Shown here: positions 47,274-60,400 of the stretch, piece by piece
Layout: each line of letters starts with the position of its first letter
Numbering within the stretch: the first letter of the stretch is position 1
Assembly (NCBI GenBank): GCA_037179385.1
Contig: CM074179.1
Location: 70,389,806-70,453,805 of the forward strand
From: Holothuria scabra
Taxonomy: Eukaryota > Echinodermata > Holothuroidea > Aspidochirotida > Holothuriidae
Direction of reading: 5' to 3'
Length of the DNA stretch: 64,000 nt
Position numbers and translations under genes: made by a program
Notes under the pieces: model-generated
What the model was told of the DNA's origin: nothing
What the model saw: the letters and a program-made list of their open reading frames with translations, nothing else
The model's database searches: none

Positions 47274-47324
47274 GGGGGTGGGGGGTGGGGGTGGGGCATG
47301 ATCAAATCCCCCCCCCCCCCCCCC
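47274..47324. repeat. G-run block facing a C-run
   Basis: Four G-tracts separated by single T (47274-47296) are followed after about 11 bases by 17 C. The G block fits a G-quadruplex, and the two together can fold as a hairpin. Confidence 0.75.
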
Positions 47325-48099
47325 ACTACACAAGGCTCTCGAACAGTCCGAGCTGCTTCAGAAACATCAGAAACGTCAAATCATCAACAACTCCATTTAT
47401 ATTTCGGTATACAAGAGAGAATTGCAAACACCTGAACCTGGAGAAACAGTGAAGGCCTTTATGCGATTATACTTGAGCGGGAAGCATTTAATATGCTTCT
47501 GTTATGGGTCTTCATTCTCATCTTTGCAAAAGGTAAACACTTGTAGCCGCCCACATGTTGCAAACTAATCGGTGCTTTCTTGATGCATATGAAAGGACTG
47601 TGTTGGAATTTCCATTTGTGGTTCACCGTTCAATACATAGGTAAATAAGACGGCGGTTCACCGTTGAAAGCAGTGTGGAAGGGGTATAAGGTCATATGAA
47701 CGTGTATGTCTTTCTGTTTAGGTTTGGTTGGGGAAAGAGCCGCGTCATTGAAAGTATAACAAAGGGGACCGGACCTTCTTTGGGAAGCAGTGCTCCTCTA
47801 GGAATAATAAAAGTTTGGTTTTCTCCACTGTTTTTTTGCCAGAGAGCCCAGAGAACTTGAACAAAAACTTTGATGATGTAATTATCAACTACCAGCAGGG
47901 GGTTACATATAGATGCAGTACCGTTGGCAGACTTTTTTTCGAGGAGGTATTGGGGACGCAAGGAGTTAGTAATAAATGGGGAAGTTAAAGCAAAAATTTA
48001 TTCATATGTGAAAAAGGAACTGAACCTACAAAGTGTGGTGAAGTTTTCATGAGTAAATCAACATATATTTTCTTGAGATATCAGTAAATGAAGTTACTC

Positions 48100-48290
48100 A
48101 CTAGATTTGTGTTTAACAGTGAAAATTTGGGCAGCAGAGTTTACATCACTTCCCCACATAGAAAAGGAATGCTTTATTTCCCTTTGTTTTGTCAAAATTG
48201 TGTTGACCTTGAAGTTAATAGGAATAAGACTCCCTTAAGGGAATGCAAAAATTGTAAAATTTTTCATTCCACTTATGCAATCACATTGTG
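48100..48290 (+). repeat. dispersed repeat, copy 2 (mate at 33.7 kb)
   Basis: Ordered similarity to 33730-33930, including TTACATCACTTCCCCACATA and TGTTGACCTTGAAGTTAATA. Confidence 0.55.
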
Positions 48291-51155
48291 ATCATATGGG
48301 ATTGTTGAGAAGAAAATAAGTTGCAAAATTTAAAGAAAAAAAAAGTAAAAGACTGTCCATTTTTGTGGTGACATGATATCTTATGCCCTTTCTTCAAGTT
48401 AACTTCTTTATGAAAATGTGACACTCTTTCTTGCCCATGTCCTGATAACCACACATCAGGTTTTAATGCAAATTTTGCTCAACTACTAAAATAAGAACCC
48501 CTCTAACTTATCAACACTTGATATGACCTCAGACCCTTCCTTCAAGGGCAACAATAGTAACCGCCCAAATGCCTGTGGTGTCACAAGGCGGGAAGCACAA
48601 TTACCCTGATGGGTTCAGATGCCCGCCTTACAGCCCCTTGTGGGCCCAGAGGAGCCACATTAGGACCTAGAAACGAAACCCGGAAGCTCCTGCGTTTTAG
48701 GATATTAGTGAGGTATTAAAGTCTTCTATCTTTTGATTAAGCACTGGTCCAAAAATTAGTTGGGTAACTAGTAGTTATTAAGCATGTATTGAAAGTAAAT
48801 CTACTTCAAGGTGTGGTTCCGACATTTTGGACAAGGGGAGCTAAAATATAGAGGAAGCAATTGATAGGTAGTTGTGAAATTCCCTTAGGGGAATTGCATG
48901 TTGTCCTGCCGAAAAGGCCACATGGATATAACCTCAACCCCACTTAGTGCAACTTGAAACCTATACTCAATTTGAAATTGAATAAAAAAAGACCTACCCT
49001 CCACAATGCCTGTTAGTGTCCAATGTGTTTTATGGGATCTTTCTGACGAACATTAATATTTTTCCTTGTCCAAAGAACAGTTAAATATTGCACTGTGACC
49101 TGGAATTCACACCCTGACAGCATAAGACATATCTTTTTTGAAAATTCCAAACTTCAGTTGAGGCGACGTACAGTACCCACTGACAACATTTGGTGAAGTC
49201 AATGAACAGCCAAAAGGGTACAGATTATGATTGGACGCTTCTTTTCGAAATGAGTTTATTCTTCAACCCGCCTTCTGTTAGTTGAAATGTTTTCCGATAA
49301 TTGTACCTAAATTGCATTGACTTTAATTAAGGTGGACGCTATGAAATTCTTTAAAATGCTTAATTTGAAGTTGACAGAGAAAAGTAGAAATTTTGACATT
49401 TTTATACTATTTACCCATTTATATAAGCAAATGATGCACTATAAAAAAGGTGTTAAGGAATTAAACATTTCCAAAACACTCTTGTACCTAATTTGTGAAG
49501 ATATTTATATTTACACGTTTTATTTCTAAAGGTCTGGTGTTAATTGCTAATTATAAACAATAAAACTGAGCCAAGAAAAAATGTGGGTCGAATCTAAGAG
49601 GAGGGCCACCATTGCCTGGAGTGGAACGGACGGAAAATTTTGAAAAATCGTGACTCCTAGACAACCGGAGTTGGCATTTCTATGTTTGTACGTGGAATTG
49701 AAGCGTTCGTTACTTCAAGCTTGGTATGCAATAAAATTAATTGTTCAATAAAAATGGACAAATTGCATAACTTTTGCAGAAACTTTTGTGCATCTGTCAG
49801 ATAAATTGTATCTCTACTATTTGATGATATTGTTGGGTCACAGTACGCCTATTATCGGTAGATGTGAAACCGTGTCATAAATAAGCACCAGGAACGGGCC
49901 TTTCTGTCAAGAGTAACATTCGCTGGGAGACAACTGATGCGGAACGCGACCATTGGTTCGCGGGGAGCGTGCCGCCAATCGAATTTTGTTTTTCTTCTTT
50001 GTTTGTTTGTAAAAATGCCTTTGGATTGCTGGAAATAGCACATCCAGAGCCCCATTAGCGAATGTTGTAGAATTGGCATTTCCATATGTTACATGCTTCT
50101 GGAACTCTCACGGAAACATTTCTAGACCTGCCGGCATATGTTGCTAACCGTCAAAATTAATTTAATTTAGATGTGATGGAAAAAGATGTTTAAAGGGAGT
50201 TTTACAAATGCGGAATAGTGCTCGCTTGAAACTAGAAACAAAATGCCATCACGGACCATAATGAAAGCTTTGGCAGAACTGCATGATATCTTTGATTGAA
50301 TTATGCAATGGATGCACTTGAGTTTCATCAGATTTTGTTGAAACTATGTCCACGAAATTGATCATTTTCGGTGTAGGCTGATATAGAAGGAATAGACAGT
50401 AGGCAGAATTGCCCCTTGTTCATACAAAATCCACATCTGCACGGAAACTGTTAGCGTTTCACGTTGACGTTTTTCACAAGAGGCAGACACTCATTGTAGA
50501 GAACTTGAGATAACGCCAAATGCTCGATTCTCAAGATGTATGCGTTGAAACCCTGAGAATAGCCTTCCATAGCAAGTCAAAACAACTCACTAAGCTAGTA
50601 GGGTTAACATACTACTTCAAAAAGTGAAGAAGAAGTAACTTCTCAAAGTAGGCCCTACCTCGACATGTTAAGGGCTTTAAAATGCATTTTTACACAAAAT
50701 TTTATGAGAACCTTGAAACATATGGGGATATCGGTGTTGGTGTGTCACAATGGGAACGACGCCTCTGGTTGGTGACAAAATGACAGGTATTGAAGTCATA
50801 AGGTTTTTCGTGACGAACCCAACGATAAGTTACACATTCAAAGGTTTCCATACTTTATCTACATAAGTTGCGTTGGCCTTAATTAACTAAGGAGGTTGAT
50901 CCTGGGATCCTGGGGAAATGTTCCGGACTCCTCAAGCAAATTATTGGGGGAAGATATATCGTTTTTCCCTCCGCCCCCCCCCCCCCCTTAAAAAAAAAAA
51001 AATCAACAGACAAAATAAGTCAATGGATTATCACGTAGAAGTTCACAGGTAACTTTAGGTCTTGCGGTGAACGTGTGTTCCTATAAGTGAATGTGTATGC
51101 ATGTGCGTTTCGTATACGTCGGAATATAACGTGTATACTTCGTTCGTGTGGGAAC

Positions 51156-51236
51156 CTTTTATGTAAGATTCCGGTCCAGGAAACGATGTAAAGATAGAAA
51201 CTTTGACACAGGCCTCAAACTCTCCCTCGTCCAGGA
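51156..51236 (-). CDS. candidate exon, possibly start of a Calx-beta-like domain
   Basis: An excellent acceptor (long T-run, ATCCTGTGCAG) opens a phase-1 frame reading LDEGEFEACVKVSIFTSFPG and on to ESYIK. The V/L-D-E-G-x3-x-C-V-x-V pattern resembles the first strands of Calx-beta repeats. A weak donor (GTTCCC) would end it in phase 1 at 51156, making it symmetrical and able to follow the CCP exon at 54.3 kb in phase (A+TC gives Ile). The frame runs on to 51055 if that donor is not used. Confidence 0.3.
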
Positions 51237-54200
51237 CTGCACAGGATAAAAAAAAAAAAAAAAAAAATAGACTCCCGAGACAAAGCACCCTGCGCAGAAA
51301 AGCATGACCAATAAAATGGTTTTATTTAGCAGTATGAAGATTTGGATACACCACCGAGCCACTGTTGTTACAAAATTACCATGGGCTAATTAGACCGCAA
51401 ACCAAATATGTCTGAGAGCAAAGAAAATAGTTCTTTGTTTCTGGAAAAAATGTGGATTGGTTGTTATAAAATGAAAATGTGCCAAACGCTTTAGCGGTAC
51501 TTTTATCTTATATCGCTATTTGAAGGCCAGGTAAGACATGTACATTCAATAAATCAACACAACGTTTATCATTAGGGTTTTTAATGCGGTAGTACTTAAT
51601 TTATGAAGGCGATAAGGCTTATATTCTATACCAAGGTGTATTGAGTTGCATATCTCGAAAAAATGAAGTTTTTCAACTCTGCTTAAAAGAAACCGTGCGT
51701 AGTAATTAGATGTTTACATTCTGAGTGATAGTTCAGTAAAAAATAAAAAAAAAAGGTTAAAAAATTGAAAAGGATAAGACCAATTTTTTCTTACAAATAC
51801 TCATTGGTAGTAGGTTTATTACCTTTAATAGTTAAATTTTTCGTTCGCTGATTTCGATCATCGAGGTTTGCGGAATCAGATTATTATTTTTTTTTTTTTT
51901 GTACTTTTTTACTTTGTTTCAATTGCAGAACTCACATGATAGCCATTCATTATAAATACATCCCAAAACCTTTGGAGAATAAGCTAAATAGATACTGTGG
52001 CTTTCTGTCAGTGACATTAGGACGACTCTTGATAACGATGACACATTTTAACCGTTACATTATAGTGAACAACCAAAATCAATGCTTTAATTTGAAACGA
52101 TTGAAAGTCTTTTCGTGAAGTGTGGGAAAACAGTTTCCACATGTTCTGAATAGCTTTTGGGACTATTGTGACAGTCGCTATCAAAGTTTCTGAGCAGAAT
52201 GTTTGGTTCATCTGAAATCTTTTCTGGGTGAACATATAAATGCCAACAATTATTCGTCATTTCTTCTTTTTTACTTCACATCTTCCTGTCTTTTGCAAGC
52301 ATCGGATAAATACGAAATATTTATGAACGTACTCAAAACTAACAAATTGTTTCACCCGACCCCTTCCCTCCTTTAATGTGTTTGGTGTGAGCTTCGATAA
52401 AAATACAAATATAGCTGGGATCCCCCCACATTGATGTTGAGCCGCGATAGTAGTGCTGGCAAGCATTAGTTCTGGATTTCTGCAATGAAAAGGACAGAAA
52501 AACACGTAATTATCACAACGAAATATATTACTTTTTCACTCTTTTTAATGATTAGAAAGAATCAAAATTAAACAAATAAAATATTCCATACTTCAGCGTT
52601 TTATACCTGGAAGTCCTTCATACGTCAAACCGAGCTATACCAGGGTCTAAAATTACTCTCAATTTACATAACTTAAGATTAACCATAAAATTCTAAAAAT
52701 GAGGGTTAGGAGAAATATGATTAATGGGAGTTGAAGCAATCTAGGGCAATTAATGTGTATTTTTAAAAGTGTAAGTTCGTTGATGAAACTAAATGATTAT
52801 TCAATAAAAACTAGCAATGCTTTCTTATAGAAAAAAGTCTTCTACCCGTTTATGTTTAAATTCAAATTACAAGAAGTCGGTTAGTCTGATCGTTGAGAGA
52901 GTAATCACATTGAAGAAATATGGGAACCCTTTCAAAATTAATGAGATTTTTGGGTTTTGGCGCTTCGAAGCAGGGGCGTAGATCTAATTCATGCTAAGAT
53001 GATTTCACAGACCTGACGGTCGTCTGAATTGGCAATGAATTGGGAACGTGCGGCAACGAATTGGGAGACACGTTTTCACTGCCAATTTATTTTATGGACT
53101 TCTCAAGGTTGCGTGTACTGGTTTTATTTTGATACAGTGTTGTCTTCAAAACGATGCATTTAACAATAATTTTATCAATAGATTCAGATTTTATGGAAAC
53201 TTTGGGTTAAAACCCACTGTTTAACAAAGTGGTTCTTGATTGGTTGTTGCCATTGTGTTGTATCGATTGTATTCTTTGTTCGGGTTAGGGGTTAGGGTTA
53301 TCGTTAGCCAGTATGGAAATTTCTTGTTAAACAGTGCGCATCGCCCTGAAAATGTACAACTTTCTTGATGTAAATTTTGTCAAGTTCGAGTTTTATGAAC
53401 ATTTTAACTGGAAAGGGAAAAGTAGACAAAAGATCACAATACCTGTACACCTGTTGAATGAGATTTATGACTAGATACTTTGACTGTACGACTGTGTGTT
53501 CTGTGGAATCAACTTCTCATGTTTGCGAATGGGGGACAGAAATATTCCAACGGCCAGAACCCCATGACGGGGCTAGTCTATAAACGATGATCAACCAACA
53601 CGAATGCGAGGGCACGCTATATACTAAACATGCATACACACTTATACTGGAAGGTATATACACAGAAAAAAGGACAGATGGCTCATTAAAAGTACTGTTA
53701 ACCTACTTAAAATCAATTGGTAAAACTCCATCTAACGTCGCCTTATTTAATCAGATTCAAATTTACCTTTTCTCGAAGCTATAAAGTCATGTGTTTACCA
53801 CAATGTTAAATTTTTTTCTGCCTCTGTTCTGTTCTAATATGCCTTGATAATTGGGGCAAAAAGATATGATTGCCTCCAATATTTTACCTCATAACATATG
53901 GGTTTGAGAGGAGTCGAGGAGGCGAGGTTATGATTACTCTATCTTTACTAAGTCATGACTTGAATTTATGTTCGAAAAATGAAAGTCTGTTTAATTAGAA
54001 CCACTTCATTTTAATGATTATTTTATTGTTAGGCACTCAAAATAAAAATGAAAAAATATTAAAAGAAAATCATGTTTCAATTACATTGAACCGGAAGATA
54101 TCAAGTCGACCTTCAATCCGAAAAGGACTCAATTAGTTGTCTGATAATATCTGCTCAAGATAAACTATTTTGGGTCAAAACGAGCCAATTGTAGTCTAAT

Positions 54201-54273
54201 ATTTGATCCTTTTTCGAGTAAGCAGTCATTCGGTTCAATATTTCAGTAGTTATAAAGAAAGTGGATAACTAAC
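51237..54273. other. intron-like stretch; no firm exon
   Basis: A good acceptor exists near 52482 (minus, TTTTCATTGCAG), followed by an 82-codon frame, but the phase needed to follow the CCP exon has an immediate stop. A short telomere-like TTAGGGGTTAGGGTTA occurs near 53285. Nothing else recognised. Confidence 0.35.
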
Positions 54274-54456
54274 TTATGCATGACGGTTCCTCCGAGCTCC
54301 ACTCCATCCAGTCACAGCGTCTTTTACGTAGTTCTGAGTTAGACAATTTGTATCCATCATTACAAGAGTAGTCACATTCGCTCTTGTGTTGGTTCCCGTT
54401 ACTGCAGTCTACCTTGCCGTTCTCCGGATTAGTCGCTTCTGGTTCGCATGTCACCC
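54274..54456 (-). CDS. CCP/Sushi exon, six-cysteine selectin type
   Basis: 183-nt exon, phase 1 on both sides as is standard for CCP exons, between TTACTTACATAG and GTTAGT. It codes for 60 full residues with cysteines at exon residues 3, 17, 26, 31, 47 and 59 and the signatures SECDYSCNDGYKL and EWSSEEPSC. Two cysteines beyond the usual four match the extra disulfide of selectin CCPs. Trp and P-x-C are in place. Confidence 0.88.
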
Positions 54457-57400
54457 CTATGTAAGTAAAAATTCATTACAAACAATCTTGCTTGAAGATA
54501 TATATTTTTTGCTTTACATACATTACCAATATACTTTTGTTAAATTTAATTATCAATATGTTGAGCAAAGAAGAAATGATTTTTTTTACCGCAGCCTCCA
54601 TTTTGAGTAATAATTTCATATAAATAAAACTTTGCCATTTGGTCATTTGGTTTTGTCATTTGAAAACAGTTTTCCATTCGTACTTCTAAATATCAAACGT
54701 TTACAACCTGCCCCACTCTATATACTTTTAGTATGACAAAGATGACGCGATGACTAAGGTTTATCGGTGAGACAAAAATGTACATTAACCATCACTTATG
54801 GTCATCAGAACGTATTTTCTGTACATTTCATGTTAGTGTAAAAGTAACTGAAGGCAGACTTGTCCAATCGAATTGCTGCTCAAGTAATTCAGACTGACCA
54901 CATTGCGTGCTCTAACTACCTTACGCATGCTTGCTGATGAGACAGGAGCAAAAAATCCGACAAACAAGCTAGATAGAGCAGATCAAATAAGTATCGCCTG
55001 TTCAGCGTATCCTTAGCATGACAATTGACCACGTTGTAGAATCTTTCGAAACGCATTTAAAGTTACCGAGCTACTAATTTGCAAAACTGTTCCATATCTC
55101 GCAGATTAAGGACTGTTCAGTTCGAATGTGTACCGTTTATATCGTCTAACTACAGTCTTGACTTATTTGGCTGCAGTCTTGACTTTTATGTCTTTATTTC
55201 CAAGGCGCTAAGCCCATGTTCGCGCATGACGTATCTGCATTGTACCTCCTCTCTAAAATGCCAAAAATAAGCCCCACGCCCCCAACTAATCCAAAATACC
55301 TTCCGTCGGCAATTTTTCGATAATAACACGAGACCACGCATTATATACACTGTTAAAAATTTCTCTGTAAAGTTACATAATTTTTACGGCAAATTTTTTT
55401 CCAACCAAATAATGTTTTATTTACAGCCAGACTGTAATCATGAAAAAAAAATTAAGTGTTTGTTTTTTCTTTACAGTTTTTGCATGTAAATTAGTTTACA
55501 AATGTCTACTGTAAAATCGAATTACAGAATTGTTCTGTTTTTTTTTTTACCTTAATTTTATGTGAATTTACAGCCTACTGTTTCCATTCTCGGCATTTTA
55601 ATATTTATTATAATATCGTTTTTTTTTTTCCTTTCATATGTTATTACGTAACATACACTTCACCATTACGTAGATTAGGTATTTGCTCATCAACGTCATG
55701 TGTCGTTACGAAGTTGTTTTCAATCAAAGCACAATGAGGATGCTTTGTTGTCATATTGTTGTCAAGTAGACTGCTATCTCTAGGAACTTTGTAATTGGAA
55801 AGTCACATTTTTTGTACAATATAATAATTGTTTTTAAAATAAATATGACAAAGAATGCAAATACATTGGTTGCAAACATTTCCAGACAAGGTAAACAATA
55901 AGTTTATCACTTCCTGATTAAAAAACGCCAAAAAAGATATTATTCAAAGCAACAGCAATCCTTTTGTTAGGAAAATGCCTACAAAATAAGCTCCACCCAT
56001 TTATGCAAAATGAGATATACGTCATAAAGTGGTAAATTTACAGACTCTTTCAAGTAAATTTGTGAAACGTTTTTAATTCGATCAAGTGCATGAGCGCCTG
56101 TGGCGATGAGTTGACATCAGTATACCAATTGTCAGTGCTCTGAAATTAGGACCTTACAATTTCTTTTTACTTAAAAATGTGTGACAAAACACCAGTTGTA
56201 TGATATTTATAGCTAAGAACGTAATAACTAAGTATGCTTTTATAATAAATGTAAGTTAATTTTCAAATAGGGCCATAAATTTGCCAAAAATGTTTTCTTT
56301 TTTACCTGAAACTTCGCAGAACGATGCATGTTATATATTGAAAATTAATTTCCTGGCTATTTCTTATTTGTTTGTTTGTTTGTTTGGGCTTATTTTTGTT
56401 TCTTTTTCAGCTTAAAAACAAAATGAATGTTTGTTAAACGACAGTATATTTATGTGAAATCAGAAAAATACAAAATACTGTTAAAATTTCTGTAAATTTA
56501 CAGAAAAAGTTTTACAAAGAAGTAAAATTTGGTTAAAAAAGCAGACAGAAATGGTTTTTCAAATAAGCAGAAAATACATGTTAAACAACCTTTTTTTATT
56601 GTAGCAATACAAAGTGTTTGTAAAGATACAGAAAATCTCTATTGAAAGTAAAATACAAAAAGTTTAAGTTAAAAAAGTCTGTAAATTTACAGAAATTTTT
56701 AACAGTGTAGAAGCTTATTAGCCTACTGTAAACGTGCAGTATTTAAACACACAGCTGATCACAATACGAGCTGTAATGGTGACTTCGATAGCCAGTCATG
56801 TGAGTCTGAACACGTTATGTAGGTATATGCTGTAGGAATAGAAACATACTTTCTATAGCAACAACCATTAGAAGAAAAAGAATAATGTGCGTTGTAATGT
56901 CAATTACACCAAACTGTAGTTAGCTGTTGGATTATCTCTCCAGTGCAATTTTTACGATTTCTCCCACATTTTTCGCGAATGAAAAGTTACGTTGTGGGTA
57001 GCCATTTTATATGACTTTAAGCTCTCGGGGACCTTTCTGTAACTCGAATTGTGACGTTTTGATGACTAAAACTAGACTTAGGCATCATCTGCTGACTTAA
57101 TAAAGTAACAAACATTTGTATTTCTGTCAAAGAGGTGGCGTTTATCCAAACTTAAACGACCGCTTTTACAAAGGAATTGCCACTAGCAACAGTTCCTTGC
57201 TTTTAACTCCTGACTCTGCTCGGTTTCTGAGGTTATGGATATAATATTAGGTGGAGTAGACAAGATTTTACCTCTCGATTCCTAACCAACAGTGTTGTTT
57301 AAAGGGACAATCCTCTCACCCCAAACTACACTTCTAGTATAGGGTAACAAAAACTCACAAATGGTTCAGCTTTTTGATTGACTGCTAATTCAAACAATGC

Positions 57401-60400
57401 AGAGTATCAAAACTTATATTACACAGCACGAACTGTTCTGATAATGTTTTGATCATACACTTTGATCTCTCTATATTCACCCTGAATCAATTAAATGAGA
57501 TTGTGTCTGGATGAGGGTGAATTTCAGACAACTGTGGGAGGGGCTTAATTGAGAAGGTTAGAAATATTGGTACTGTTTGGGATGAGAAAATTGGGCCTTT
57601 AAGTTGGGAAGGCCACTGTACTTTTTTGCTAAACTGGTTTGATTCCCCTGTTTCATTACTAACGCTTCACATGCAGTTAGATTGCAATAGGTTCCACTTT
57701 TAAAGAGTTCGGTATGACCCGGTCAGGAGTCAAAATCCAGTACTTTTTCGGCTGCAAGTTGGATTGCTCTTTCACTATGAAATCGGTCTATTGGATTGGA
57801 AGAAGAATTTTCCATATAATATCGCATGCTTTTCCTAATCTTATTCACACCAAAACCAAAATCTGCTTCTCTAAGCAGTGTCCAGCGATTTTTTATCACA
57901 TCGATAACGGAGACCCTTTTCGGAAAAGTCCGTTAAATAACATGTCTCCCTTTCGCATTAGGAAAACTTTGAAAGAACCTTTACTGATAGTTTAACATGG
58001 ATGGGCGAAATTGTTTCTCCACCGATTAGAAGCTTCATAATTCTATCCAATGAAACATTAAACGTTACTTTTACAAGGTTACAAACATGTGGTATGTTGA
58101 TAGCGGTGGTAGGGTTGCTCTGGTAGCTTAAAAAAGATTTGCTGTGGTAGCTTAAAAAGATTTTCTATTCATACTGGCTAACACATTTGTTAAGGATTGC
58201 ATTTCTTCCATTTTGTTTGCGAAATATCGTGAATAGTAATTTCCAATGTAAGTTTAAAGCCTGTTGTAAGTCCTTCAACTTTCCTTCTGCCTAATCAATT
58301 ATCAAATTTGAAAACACTTCTAAACAAGTTATTCAATAAAAAAATCTGAAGATATAAAGAGGTAAGGTGGCCTTAGACACAGATATCATGGTGGTGTTTA
58401 ATGCTTATATCAAAATCTAAATTCTCGTTTTTATGTTGCCATACGAACCTGCTTCTCTCCTTTCTCGTGCATCAAATCCTCCACCAACTATAACGAAAAG
58501 TAGAAGAACAAAATATAAATTCACCACAGCCTCTCCCAAGAGTTGGTGCGCATGTTTTTGAGCTCCTGCCAGCTCCTACAGATGGTTACAGACAAGGGCA
58601 TTAATTTTATTTTAAAAGTTGAGAAGGGGAGGGGGGATTATAAAACATCTAGTCGAATGCTTCTTTTGTATCCTGGTGAAGCCTCTAAAAGTGTGGGCCT
58701 TAACACTGTCATAGCCATGTAGTGGTTTGGGGGGCTGAAGCCCCCTATGACCAAGACTTGAAAAAAAGCAAAAAACACCTGCTTTTTCTCCCTTCCCTTA
58801 GACTTTCTCTTGTGTCGTGCTCCAGCCCCCTCCTCCACCTCCCCCTCCCCACCCCCATGACACAATCCTGCCTTCCCTAATGTGCCTTAATGAAAAATGG
58901 TGCTCCCTTTCTCGATATTTGAAACCTTAAAAAAGTCGAAGATGTATTATTAAAATAGTTATTGCAAAGTTCATAACATAATTTCGAAAACGTTACAGCA
59001 TGTATTTTCTGTTAATGATAGATCTGAATTGAATAATTCGAGGTATACAGTGCAAAATTAATTTCAGACATCACCCTTAAAAAGGGAATTTTGTGAAGAT
59101 TTTTAAGCGATTTGTGGTAATCAGAAAAAATAGTTGGCTAAATTGGAACACACTTCAATCCACAGGAATCTGTACGGTACTTAAAATGTCTTTTGGCACA
59201 CGAAAACTTAATTAATAGAGGGCCGCCATCTCATACCCCTTACCTATGTTACCGAGGAAACTTCAAAACGTCAAATTTTGCGATTGCACTCTTGCAAATC
59301 ATCGCTGTATCTTAAAACAGCATTTAAAATTATGAATGCAAGAAAACTTTGGGGCTTCGAAAAGGGGTACTGGGAAAACCACACTCTCAATACACTAAAG
59401 ACAGTTAGACCATTAATTTGGCCAACTAAGAACCACTTAAGTTATGGGGAAGTCATTGACTTTAACTTTTGTCAAAAAGTACCGATTTATGGTCAAATCG
59501 AACCATTAATTCATCTTTTGACCATGGTTTAAAGTTTTGCTATAGTATGAGTCTTTGCACGGATGACCAAAGCGTTTTAAGTGTGTATTATACATCACCT
59601 AAGTAAGTACCTGCTATTTCAAAGCTCTCACAAAATGTAATCGAAAAAATCAATGGGTCTCAATTGACGTGTTCTTATGGTGATTTCATTATGGGGGAAT
59701 TAAAATAAATCGAAGTCTCACAACCTTTCGCCTTTGTTATATTTCTTGCCTTTAGCTCACTAGTTAAGTAATACAAATTAATCTCCATATCTACATAACT
59801 CGTGAACCTAGGTAGACCGGGCAAAAACACAATTCATCTCTTCATTTTTGTAGGCCTATTATATAGACTAAGTCGGTAAAAATAAAAATAATACTAATAG
59901 AAAAAAAGAAGAACAGAAAATGTACTTTATTCGTTTCACTACAAAAATGGGAAGTATATCTAATGATTTTTGAGGAAATTTAAACGAAACGTATTTGGAA
60001 AAGATTGTCTAAAAAGTGCAGAGGTTCAGAGTAGGTATCTACACCCTAAAGGCGTGCGATCCATATTGAACAGGAAAACGATCAAATGGGCACTGAATAT
60101 ATAAACGTTCAAATATTTGACTAGTTTCAGTTCAAAATGAACCTTTTTGGTGCAACATGAACCGAATCTAGTCAAATATTTGATCAACGTTAGGTCCAGT
60201 GCCTATTTGATCCTTTTCCTGCTTAAAGGACAACAGTAGTCACCCCAAATTGAAGAGGTGAAGTAGACTGTCTAGTTTCATGACTGGCTGTTGGGAGTCA
60301 TGTGACAACATTTTTTCTCTTCAAATGTGAAATTTAGTAAAAATAACTACTTGATTTACCTTAAATATGCAATAGTAAAGTAATGAAATGTATTGAAAGA

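Larger units (their letters stand above)
45760..51155. other. intergenic or intron, repeat-rich, no gene called
   Basis: Contains a dispersed repeat at 45905-46650 (also at the right edge of the window), a G-run/C-run pair at 47274-47324, a copy of the 33.7-kb repeat at 48100-48290, and long A-runs near 46660 and 50990. The 104-codon plus frame at 46331-46645 runs through the dispersed repeat and has no domain I can name. Confidence 0.4.

Noticed and set aside
52257..52505. 82-codon minus ORF after a good acceptor near 52482
   Set aside because: In phase 1, needed to follow the CCP exon, it stops after three codons; other phases have no partner and no domain.
53280..53300. TTAGGG-like telomeric motif
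   Set aside because: Only two to three imperfect units; too short to be an interstitial telomere.
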